Assembly (NCBI GenBank): GCA_003524335.1 | Contig: DQHV01000118.1 | Span: 1,943 to 8,399, forward strand | Direction of reading: 5' to 3' | Source of the DNA: Candidatus Aminicenantota bacterium | Lineage (GTDB): Bacteria > Acidobacteriota > Aminicenantia > Aminicenantales > UBA8522 | Length of the DNA: 6,457 nt | Part shown: one piece after another, positions 1 to 5,510 of the stretch | Numbering within the stretch: the first letter of the stretch is position 1 | How the letters are laid out: each line of letters opens with the position of its first letter | Made by a program: the position numbers and the translations under genes | Notes under the pieces: model-generated | What the model was told of the DNA's origin: nothing | Seen by the model: the letters and a program-made list of their open reading frames with translations, nothing else | Database searches by the model: none

Positions 1-414
1 CTCGGGGAAAATGTGTACATCGGCCGCAACACCATCCTGAGCTGCAAGGAGGGATCGATCGCGGTCGGCGATTACACCAACATCTCGGCCAACTGCAGCC
101 TGCTCTCCGAGACCGAGATCACCCTGGGCAGGTACTGCTTCCTGGCCGGTCACTGCTATCTCGTGGCCGGCGGCAACCACAGCTTCGACGACGTCTCTAA
201 GCCGATCATGTTCCAGCCGTCGGTGAGCAAAGGCGGGATCCGGGTCGGCGACGATGTCTGGCTGGGCGCGGGCGTGATCGTCCTCGACGGCTGTGCCATC
301 GGGCAGGGGACTGTGGTCGGGGCGGGCGCGGTGGTGACCGGCCCGCTTCCCGAGTATGCAGTCGCCGTGGGCAGCCCAGCCCGGGTCATCCGGGATAGGC
401 GTGAAAATAAATAG
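1..414 (+). CDS. Hexapeptide-repeat O-acyltransferase (LbH superfamily), 5'-truncated by window edge
   Basis: Likely transfers an acetyl or other acyl group from acyl-CoA to a sugar or lipid-sugar hydroxyl in the cytoplasm. The visible 137 residues are built almost entirely of left-handed beta-helix hexapeptide repeats. These include a C-terminal block, GGIRVGDDVWLGAGV, followed by IGQGTVVGAGAVVT and the family ending VGSPARVIRDR, as in maltose/galactoside acetyltransferases and WbbJ-type enzymes. His60 of the fragment (GGNHSFDD) sits where the catalytic histidine of this family lies. The frame is open to base 1 (LGEN precedes the GTG at 13), so the N-terminus is missing and that GTG is probably internal. 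It converges on the epimerase operon with a 14-nt gap and no visible terminator. An acyltransferase next to glycosyltransferases fits glycan decoration, but the substrate is unknown and it is not in the same transcript. Confidence 0.85.
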   Translation, partial: LGENVYIGRNTILSCKEGSIAVGDYTNISANCSLLSETEITLGRYCFLAGHCYLVAGGNHSFDDVSKPIMFQPSVSKGGIRVGDDVWLGAGVIVLDGCAIGQGTVVGAGAVVTGPLPEYAVAVGSPARVIRDRRENK

Positions 415-428
415 GGGAGTTTGGGGGC

Positions 429-1424
429 TCAGGAAGGGTCGTGGCCGGGAGCGGGGGGGAGCCACCCCTGGCTCCTGTACCAGGAGACGGTCCTCGCCAT
501 CCCGCTCCGGAAGTCGACCTCCGGAGCATAGCCCAACTCGCGCTTCGCCTTGTCGATGGCGAGCGGCTTGGAGTGGATGAAGAAGCTCAGCTTCGACCGG
601 CTGAGCGGCGGCTCCCGGTGCATTGGGGCAAAGGCTTTTTCAAGGAGAAACGCAGCCAGACGCGCGGGCAGGAGCGGGAGGTAAAACCTGGTGGGCTTTC
701 TTCCGCAGGCCGCCGCGATAGCATCCACCATATTCCGCACCGTCATGATCTCCCCGCCGGCCAGGTGATAAACCTCCCCCCTTTTCCCCTTTTCCCCGGC
801 CAGGAGGATGCCTTTGACCAGGTCGTCGACGTACACAGGAGTTTGGAATCCCCTTCCCCGGGTGGCCATGATGAACCGGCCGCTGCCCACGGCCTTGATG
901 AGCTTTAACGTCCGCGCGTCGCCCGGGCCATACGCCCAGCCCGGCCGGACGACAACCACATCCAGCCCTTCCCGGGCAAAGCGGAGCGCGGTCTCCTCTC
1001 CCTCGAGCTTGGTCTTGTCATAAACAGTGATGGGTTTGGGAGGCGTGGATTCAGCAGCGATCTCGCCCTTCCTGACGGCTCCGAAGACACCGGCGGAACT
1101 TAGATGAACAGCCCGGCCGACCCCCGCCGAGCGGGCCGACTCGAGGACGTTCTCCGCGCCCAGAGCGTTGATTCTCCGGAATTCGTCCCGTCCGATAGCC
1201 GACGACCCGAGTGCGGAGGCGAGATGAAAAAGGATGTCCGTTCCCTTAAGGGCTCTGCTCAGCCGCTCTTTATCACAGATATCTCCCTGCACGGTTTCGA
1301 CCTTGTCGTTAGGCCGAAGGGGGCTGTGGTGGAAAAGCGCCCTGACCTCAAAGCCGCGGCCGACGAGCGACTCGATGAGATGGCCCCCGATGAACCCCGA
1401 TCCTCCGGTGATAAAAGCGCGCAT
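429..1424 (-). CDS. NAD(P)-dependent epimerase/dehydratase, extended SDR family
   Basis: Expected to oxidise, reduce or epimerise a nucleotide-linked sugar or similar substrate using NAD(P). In the 331-aa product counted from MRAFITGG, the Rossmann motif GGSGFIGG occupies residues 7-14, GDIC with Asp48 follows, and the catalytic triad region is Ser109/Ser110 with Tyr135-x3-Lys139 (YDKTK). VRPGWAYGPGD at 159-169 is the usual post-catalytic strand. Length and layout match extended SDRs such as UDP-sugar epimerases and dihydroflavonol-reductase-like enzymes, and the substrate cannot be told. The start at 1424 puts the Rossmann strand at the N-terminus and has a GGA 7 nt upstream. An ATG at 1439 adds MADRH and overlaps the upstream stop as TGATG, so it is a real alternative. 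It is the last gene of the three-gene minus-strand operon. Confidence 0.88.
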   Translation of the reverse strand: MRAFITGGSGFIGGHLIESLVGRGFEVRALFHHSPLRPNDKVETVQGDICDKERLSRALKGTDILFHLASALGSSAIGRDEFRRINALGAENVLESARSAGVGRAVHLSSAGVFGAVRKGEIAAESTPPKPITVYDKTKLEGEETALRFAREGLDVVVVRPGWAYGPGDARTLKLIKAVGSGRFIMATRGRGFQTPVYVDDLVKGILLAGEKGKRGEVYHLAGGEIMTVRNMVDAIAAACGRKPTRFYLPLLPARLAAFLLEKAFAPMHREPPLSRSKLSFFIHSKPLAIDKAKRELGYAPEVDFRSGMARTVSWYRSQGWLPPAPGHDPS

Positions 1425-1438
1425 GTGCCTGTCCGCCA

Positions 1439-2605
1439 TCAGCCCGAATGATTGCGCTGGGCGACCGCCAGGACCTGGCTGATTTTTTCCAGATACCGGG
1501 ATGGAGCGTATTCTTTCTCCGCCCATTCCCGGGCCGCCTGGGCCCGCTTTCGGGCTTCATCGCTGTGCAGGGCGAACTCGATCCCCCGAGCGAAATCCTC
1601 GGCGTTTGGATTGGAAAGAACAGCGTACCGTTCACTCAAGACTTGGGTATGAGTCCAGAGCCGCGTGGCCACGAGCGGCTTCCCGGACTTGAGGCAGGAG
1701 TAGACCTTGAGCGGCGTGTTGGTCCCGGAGATACGGGGGGAGACCAGGGCGTCGGCCAGCTCGAGGAAACGAGGGACCTTCGAGGGAGAAACCTTATCAA
1801 TGAAGACGACCTTATCGGAGATCCCGAGTTCGCCGGCCAGCGCTTTCATCTTGAGAAGCGACCGCCCGGTTCCTCCGACCAGGACAAAAACCGCTCCTGG
1901 CCCGACTTTCTGGGCGGCCCGGAGGAGCAGCGGAATCCCCTGGTAGGGCTCGAAGTTGCCTGTGTAGAGCACGACCTTCTCCCCGCCCGGAGCATACTCC
2001 CTCTTTTTTAATGCGACCGCTTCGGCCGTGAACTCCTCGGCCGGGAAATCCAGGAAGTTTTCAACCTGGACCGTTTTCTGCCCGTACCCCAGGTTCGCGA
2101 CCGTATCCATCAAATCCCTGCAGATGACGATAACGGAGTGGGAGTTCCTGAGGACGAAATGTTCCATCCTGCGGAAGAGCGAGACGAGAAGGGGGGAGCG
2201 CGTGAACTCAAAGTTCTCGAGCTGCTGCGGAAGGCTGGAGTGCATGTCATAGACATGGGGCTTGCGCCAGATCCGGGCCAGCCAGACCCCCAGGAAGGCC
2301 GCCTCTTCATGAGAGAAAACCAGGTCATAGCGATTGGCGACGATCTCCAGCGTCGCCTGGAGGAGGAGCAGGAAGTCAAGCGGCAGCTTGGCCAGAGAGG
2401 GGCCGATCTTGATCCGGCGCATTCCCAGCAGGTTGGGCGGCCGGACAATCTTCAGGCCCCTAAGGTTGACGCTCTTTCCGATGGGGTACGTGACAAGGGT
2501 GACTCGATGGCCGAGGTCTCCCAGGGCCAGGATCCGGAAATAGACGCTGATCGGCGTGCCCCGCGGCTCGAAGAACGGCTCGGGGGCGAGCATCAGGATA
2601 TTCAT
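1439..2605 (-). CDS. Glycosyltransferase, GT4-like (GT-B fold)
   Basis: Probable retaining glycosyltransferase that moves a sugar from a nucleotide-sugar donor onto a glycan or lipid-linked acceptor at the inner face of the membrane. The 388 residues show the two GT-B halves. The N-terminal acceptor half starts MNILMLAPEPFFEPRGTPIS and contains DLVFSHEEAAFLG and HVYDMHSSLP. The C-terminal donor half starts near residue 209 (EKVVLYTGNFEPYQGI) and includes VLVGGTG and SGTNTPLKVYSCLKSGKPLVAT (about 293-314). In the last segment both positions of the usual GT4 E-x7-E motif are occupied by Thr and Ser. The start is fixed by the TAATG overlap with the GT2 stop, and no clear ribosome site is seen, so translation is probably coupled. 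The stop abuts or overlaps the epimerase start. Donor and acceptor are unknown. Confidence 0.9.
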   Translation of the reverse strand: MNILMLAPEPFFEPRGTPISVYFRILALGDLGHRVTLVTYPIGKSVNLRGLKIVRPPNLLGMRRIKIGPSLAKLPLDFLLLLQATLEIVANRYDLVFSHEEAAFLGVWLARIWRKPHVYDMHSSLPQQLENFEFTRSPLLVSLFRRMEHFVLRNSHSVIVICRDLMDTVANLGYGQKTVQVENFLDFPAEEFTAEAVALKKREYAPGGEKVVLYTGNFEPYQGIPLLLRAAQKVGPGAVFVLVGGTGRSLLKMKALAGELGISDKVVFIDKVSPSKVPRFLELADALVSPRISGTNTPLKVYSCLKSGKPLVATRLWTHTQVLSERYAVLSNPNAEDFARGIEFALHSDEARKRAQAAREWAEKEYAPSRYLEKISQVLAVAQRNHSG

Positions 2606-3594
2606 TACGGTGTTATCGAGGCGCCGCCCTCCGTCTCGGAATCGATGACCTCGCGGATGACATAGATCGTCTTCCCCGAGGACTCATGGTAGGCCCGGAC
2701 CATGATCTCGGCCAGCAGCCCGAGGGTTATGAACTGGATCCCGATGACGATCAGGAGCACTCCGAGAAGGAGAAGCGGGCGGTTGGCGACACTGATCTTG
2801 AGGGCTAGCCGCTGGTAGGACAGCCAGAGGGAGATGATGAAACCCAGGAGTCCGCTGCCGAGCCCGAGGAGACCGAAAATCTGGAGGGGCCGGGTGGAGT
2901 AGCTCAGCAGGAACTTGACCGTTAGCATGTCCAGGATGACCTTGGTGATGCGGAAGAGGGAGTATTTGGATTTCCCGTGCTTACGGGGCCGGTGGCTGAC
3001 CTCCACCTCGGCAATCCGGACTCCCAGCTGGCTGGCGATGGCCGGGATGAAGCGGTGGAGCTCTCCGTAGAGCTTGACGTTCTTGATGACCTCGCTCCGG
3101 AACGCCTTGAGCGTGCAGCCGTAATCGTGGAGCCGTACCCGCGTCAGCCGCGAGATAAGCTGGTTGGCGATGATCGAGGGCACTCGGCGGGAGAGGAACT
3201 TGTCCTTGCGTTTCCTCCGCCAGCCGTTGACGATGTCATAGCCTTCCTCGATCTTCCGGATGAGCGACGGGATGTCTTTGGGATCGTTCTGAAGGTCGGC
3301 GTCCAGACTGATGATGATCTCGCTCCTGGCATAGTCGAACCCGGCGGCCAGGGCCGCGGTCTGGCCGAAATTTCTCCTCAGGCGGATGAGCTTAATCCGG
3401 CCGTCTTTCTGCTGAAGGCTCCTGAGCACCGTCCAGGACGAATCGGCGCTCCCATCGTCGATGAAGATGACCTCGAAAGCCCGGCTGCTTTTTTCCAGCG
3501 CATCAACGAGCTCCCGATGGAGCTCAGCGAGGTTCTCGGCCTCATTGAAGACGGGGATGACAAGAGAAACATAGGGCCGCTGGGTGGTTTTCAT
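2605..3594 (-). CDS. Membrane-anchored family 2 glycosyltransferase (DPM1/ArnC/GtrB-like)
   Basis: Likely transfers a sugar from a nucleotide donor to a polyprenyl phosphate, making a lipid-linked sugar for later transfer outside the membrane. The 329-aa product has a GT-A domain: YVSLVIPVFNEAENL at 8-22, FIDDGSADSSW at 44-54, and the metal-binding DxD inside SLDADLQNDP (Asp98/Asp100). The segment SHRPRKHGKSKYS at 200-212 is typical of the polyprenyl-phosphate branch. Two hydrophobic helices at about 237-259 and 273-298 form the C-terminal anchor, as in ArnC/GtrB. The ATG at 3594 was chosen because a promoter -10 lies directly upstream. A TTG at 3630 would fall inside the -35 hexamer. It is first in the operon and overlaps GT4 by 1 nt. 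The exact sugar is not readable from sequence. Confidence 0.92.
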   Translation of the reverse strand: MKTTQRPYVSLVIPVFNEAENLAELHRELVDALEKSSRAFEVIFIDDGSADSSWTVLRSLQQKDGRIKLIRLRRNFGQTAALAAGFDYARSEIIISLDADLQNDPKDIPSLIRKIEEGYDIVNGWRRKRKDKFLSRRVPSIIANQLISRLTRVRLHDYGCTLKAFRSEVIKNVKLYGELHRFIPAIASQLGVRIAEVEVSHRPRKHGKSKYSLFRITKVILDMLTVKFLLSYSTRPLQIFGLLGLGSGLLGFIISLWLSYQRLALKISVANRPLLLLGVLLIVIGIQFITLGLLAEIMVRAYHESSGKTIYVIREVIDSETEGGASITP

Positions 3595-3601
3595 CGCGGC
3601 C

Positions 3602-3630
3602 AATATATCACAAAGGATTAACCCCGGCAA
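3602..3630 (-). promoter_or_regulatory. Predicted sigma70-type promoter of the GT2-GT4-epimerase operon
   Basis: Read on the minus strand, TTGCCG (3630-3625) is followed after 17 nt by TATATT (3607-3602). The transcription start would fall at about 3594-3596, which is the ATG of the GT2 gene, implying a leaderless or nearly leaderless mRNA. No Shine-Dalgarno sequence is visible before the ATG, which agrees. Prediction from consensus match only. Confidence 0.5.
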
Positions 3631-3698
3631 CAGAGGGAAAAAGGAGCTTTCGACTTAGCCAGATGGACGCGGGTTCTGTCGAATGAGCGTCCGCCGGA

Positions 3699-4466
3699 TC
3701 AGTGCAGGGCTTCGACGGCGTCGATGCCCATGGTTATCTCTTTTTCGCTCGTTCGCCAGAGCTTTGCTCCCACAGTGCCCGTGTCGGGGACGTCAAGATA
3801 TCGAAAAATGATCTTGATCCTCTTGCTGGAAGCCAAGTCGCCAAGCTCGAATCTTCCCGGCCTCCCGCTTCCCGTATCTTTGCCGATGGCCTGCCATATA
3901 CCTCTATCATCCAAAACAAGGACACCGTACATCGGTGGGATTTCGGGCTGCATGCCTGCTCCGAAACCTACCGGAATGCCTTCTTCCTGGCTCTCGGCCA
4001 TTTCTTCTAAACCAGCCAGACGGGCGTGAACAACAATATCAGGCCCCGGCCCGTTCTTGGCCGTAAACTCAACTTCTAGAGAGCCATAGAGGGATATTTC
4101 TGCGTATTGACCGTCCGGTGAACCCAGCGCGAAGTCGGGATTCTCGACCATGGCCGTGTCCAGCAGGATTTCGGTAGCGAAGGCTGAGCCTGCCCCTTCA
4201 TCATATGCCCTCTCTGCCTCCTGCGCTTCCGGCATATCTGCCTCCTCCGGTTCGGCGGCTGCCGCTTCGCCAGGTGGCGCAGGCGGTATCGTCACGGCCG
4301 GTGCCTTCTTGACCGTCTTCAAGTCGGCGTTGGTGACGACCTTGGCGTTCTTCCCCTTGAGCTTTTCTCTGCGTTCCTGCTCCTTTTTAGCGACATCGAC
4401 AAGGCTCTGGGAGACGAGGAGCGTCGAGAGGACAAAGAAAGCAATCAGACGTACGATATTTTTCAT
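3699..4466 (-). CDS. Secreted hypothetical protein with C-terminal beta-rich domain
   Basis: Function unknown. The 255-aa product starts MKNIVRLIAFFVLSTLLVSQS, a Sec-type signal peptide (about residues 1-20) with no lipobox. A charged stretch with VAKKEQERREKLKGK (26-40) and VVTNADLK (43-50) follows, then a Pro/Ala/Glu-rich linker (about 54-92). The rest (about 107-238) looks like one globular beta domain, with NPDFALGSPDGQYAEISLYGSLEVEF, NGPGPDIVV, GIWQAIG and RFELGDL. This order recalls a discoidin-like domain in bacterial surface proteins, a resemblance from memory only. The charged segment is reminiscent of Acidobacteriota exported proteins. The ATG at 4466 is preferred because it has a GGGG-type ribosome site 6 nt upstream and begins the signal peptide directly. 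The ATG at 4484 lies immediately after a -10 box and would sit upstream of the predicted transcript start. It appears monocistronic. Confidence 0.72.
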   Translation of the reverse strand: MKNIVRLIAFFVLSTLLVSQSLVDVAKKEQERREKLKGKNAKVVTNADLKTVKKAPAVTIPPAPPGEAAAAEPEEADMPEAQEAERAYDEGAGSAFATEILLDTAMVENPDFALGSPDGQYAEISLYGSLEVEFTAKNGPGPDIVVHARLAGLEEMAESQEEGIPVGFGAGMQPEIPPMYGVLVLDDRGIWQAIGKDTGSGRPGRFELGDLASSKRIKIIFRYLDVPDTGTVGAKLWRTSEKEITMGIDAVEALH

Positions 4467-4484
4467 TTTCTGCCCCGTGTCCAT

Positions 4485-4512
4485 ATTATAGGCTAATCAG
4501 CGACAAAATCAA
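4485..4512 (-). promoter_or_regulatory. Predicted sigma70-type promoter of the secreted-protein gene
   Basis: On the minus strand TTGATT (4512-4507) and a perfect TATAAT (4490-4485) are separated by 16 nt. The start of transcription would be near 4478, giving about 11 nt of leader before the ATG at 4466 and excluding the ATG at 4484 as start if this promoter is used. The match to consensus is the best in the window. Confidence 0.6.
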
Positions 4513-4558
4513 TCCTTCCGCCCTATCGAACTTCCCTTTTGGCGAGGAGCCCGGGAGA

Positions 4559-4592
4559 GTCCCCCAGAAAGCCCTCCGCAGCGTAGCGGGCA
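4559..4592. repeat. Partial copy of the left end of the 148-bp element
   Basis: This 34-nt stretch matches 4791-4824 at 31 of 34 positions in direct orientation, 232 nt away. Two of the three differences fall in the hexanucleotide loop of hairpin H1 (AGCGTA here, AGTGCA there), leaving its CCGC/GCGG stem intact. The third lies in the inverted-repeat arm. No right-hand partner arm or other internal hairpins follow, so it looks like a truncated or decayed copy. Confidence 0.75.
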
Positions 4593-4673
4593 CACCATAT
4601 TTAGTCGAGGCGGGGGCCTGTTGACGACAAATCCGTTCCGAAACGCCTCCAAGAATCTATGTCTTATGTATTA

Positions 4674-4708
4674 ATCCCCCTTATCCCCCTTGGTCAATCA
4701 AGGGGGAT
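4674..4708. repeat. Tandem ATCCCCCTT repeat forming a perfect 10-bp hairpin
   Basis: ATCCCCCTT occurs twice in perfect tandem (4674-4682, 4683-4691). The second copy starts a perfect stem, ATCCCCCTTG at 4683-4692 pairing with CAAGGGGGAT at 4699-4708 around a 6-nt loop. No T-tract follows on the plus strand, so it is not an obvious intrinsic terminator. Similar C-rich tandem-plus-palindrome motifs recur between genes in many bacteria as I recall them, which would suggest a REP-like or transposon-derived repeat. That comparison is unchecked. Confidence 0.65.
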
Positions 4709-4778
4709 CTGGGACAGGTCGGCGTTCCGGGAAAAGGCCTGTGGACGACTGAGCGGGCACGGATTGTTTTAATTACTG

Positions 4779-4926
4779 AAGCGAGGGGGAGTCCCTCAGA
4801 AAGCCCTCCGCAGTGCAGCGGGCAGGGTTCCTCTCGGCTTGCCGAGAGGAGAGCGGAACGAGGACAGGGAGCGCATTTTTCTCGCGGGGAAAAATCCGCG
4901 TCTTTCGGAGGGACTCCCCCGAGCTT
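4779..4926. repeat. 148-bp structured element with terminal inverted repeats and three internal hairpins
   Basis: Arms 4781-4803 and 4902-4924 pair at 20 of 23 positions, with mismatches at 4783, 4784 and 4798, and two further A-T pairs extend the stem to 4779 and 4926. Inside lie three hairpins. H1 at 4804-4827 has CCCT and CCGC pairing with GCGG and AGGG, a 2-nt bulge and loop AGTGCA. H2 at 4829-4850 has a 9-bp perfect core, CCTCTCGGC/GCCGAGAGG, plus one outer pair. H3 at 4871-4899 has ATTTTTC/GAAAAAT closed by three G-C pairs beyond one mismatch. The closing stem plus hairpins gives a multibranch fold. No ORF or transposase is inside. It may be a MITE-like non-autonomous element, a REP/BIME-type repeat, or a structured RNA. 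Its right end lies 13 nt before the -35 of the response-regulator promoter. Confidence 0.7.
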
Positions 4927-4939
4927 TCCCGAGCCTTCC

Positions 4940-4969
4940 TTGACGCCGGGAAGGGGTTTGGGCTACAAT
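4940..4969 (+). promoter_or_regulatory. Predicted sigma70-type promoter of the response-regulator gene
   Basis: TTGACG (4940-4945) and TACAAT (4964-4969) are separated by 18 nt. Transcription would begin near 4976, leaving about 7 nt before the ATG at 4983. No Shine-Dalgarno sequence is present in that leader. It may also serve accD and folC by read-through. Confidence 0.6.
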
Positions 4970-4982
4970 CTGGCCATCTCAG

Positions 4983-5453
4983 ATGACCGACAAGAAAATC
5001 CTGATCGTGGACTATGACGCCGCTAGCCTGGAGTCCTTGGCCGGAATATTCGAGCCCTACCGTTTCCAGGTCATCCGGGCGGCCGACGGGCAATCAGCCT
5101 ACGAGAAATTCAAGGAGGAAAAGCCCGACGTCGTCGTCCTCGAAGCCATCCTTCCCAAAATCCATGGGTTCGACCTGACCAAGAGGATCTCCGAGGAGAC
5201 CCACGGCCGGGTGCCGGTCATCATCGTCACCGGGCTCTACCGGGGACCACAGTACAGGATGGAGGCCCTCTCCACGTTCGGCGCGGCCGATTATCTGGAG
5301 AAGCCGGTGGACAAGGAAAAACTCCTCCGGGCGGTGATGAACCTGCTTTCCGAGGAAGACGAGATCGAAGAGGACCTGCCCAGTTCCGATCATGTCATCG
5401 AGGCTCTCTCCCGGCGCGTCAAAACCCAGGTCCCGGGACCGGAAAAGGATTAA
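4983..5453 (+). CDS. Single-domain response regulator with Glu at the phosphoacceptor site
   Basis: A 156-aa CheY-like receiver (about residues 4-122) with no DNA-binding or enzymatic output domain. It probably acts by protein-protein contact in the cytoplasm. The fold is clear: KILIVDYDAAS at 5-15, DVVVLEAILPKIHGFDL at 49-65, VPVIIVTG at 77-84 with the conserved Thr83, and YLEKP at 104-108 with the conserved Lys107. Two key positions are changed. The phosphoacceptor Asp is Glu54 (codon gaa), and the second residue of the acidic pair is Tyr11. Glu here can mimic the phosphorylated state in some regulators, so this one may be locked on, or may be a pseudo-receiver. The tail is strongly acidic (EEDEIEED, 124-131), followed by a short amphipathic stretch. 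No kinase gene is visible. It lies 57 nt upstream of accD on the same strand. Confidence 0.92.
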   Translation: MTDKKILIVDYDAASLESLAGIFEPYRFQVIRAADGQSAYEKFKEEKPDVVVLEAILPKIHGFDLTKRISEETHGRVPVIIVTGLYRGPQYRMEALSTFGAADYLEKPVDKEKLLRAVMNLLSEEDEIEEDLPSSDHVIEALSRRVKTQVPGPEKD

Positions 5454-5456
5454 CGC

Positions 5457-5474
5457 TCGGCCGTTACCGGCCGA
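5457..5474 (+). other. 7-bp hairpin between the response regulator and accD
   Basis: TCGGCCG (5457-5463) and CGGCCGA (5468-5474) form a perfect stem with loop TTAC, 3 nt after the stop codon. No T-run follows, so it is not a standard intrinsic terminator. It could stabilise the 3' end of the upstream message, act as a weak attenuator, or be incidental. Confidence 0.45.
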
Positions 5475-5510
5475 AATCCCGGAAAAATGTTGATGGTTTG
5501 AGATCAGACG

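Larger units (their letters stand above)
4491..4982. other. Divergent intergenic region with repeats and two outward promoters
   Basis: These 492 nt between the secreted-protein gene and the response-regulator gene contain no convincing ORF. They hold an outward promoter at each end, a 148-bp inverted-repeat element, a partial second copy of its left end, and a C-rich hairpin repeat, each listed separately. A further 14-nt near-repeat occurs at 4615-4628 (ggcctgttgacgac) and 4736-4749 (ggcctgtggacgac), with 13 of 14 positions the same. The function of this 14-mer is unknown and it could be chance or part of an older duplication. Confidence 0.75.

Noticed and set aside
415..428. Expected bidirectional terminator between the converging acyltransferase and epimerase genes
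   Set aside because: The 14-nt gap contains no inverted repeat that I can see.
1448..2011. Plus-strand open frame of 187 codons opposite GT4
   Set aside because: Antisense shadow of a recognised glycosyltransferase, with no coherent motifs.
2977..3621. Plus-strand open frame of 214 codons opposite the GT2 gene
   Set aside because: It mirrors a gene with clear GT2 motifs and membrane helices. Its composition (rich in Asp, Glu, Pro, Val) is what the antisense of a high-GC gene gives.
3665..3692. Possible terminator after the secreted-protein gene (GGACGC pairing with GCGTCC)
   Set aside because: Only 6 bp with a 16-nt loop and no T-run on the minus strand, too weak to call.
4491..4982. CRISPR array or tRNA gene in the repeat-rich intergenic region
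   Set aside because: There are only two imperfect copies of one 34-nt unit, with no regular spacers. The multibranch fold has no anticodon-arm or T-arm consensus.
4773..5093. Minus-strand open frame of 106 codons crossing into the response-regulator gene
   Set aside because: It runs through the inverted-repeat element and antisense to a clear receiver domain, and shows no recognisable motif.
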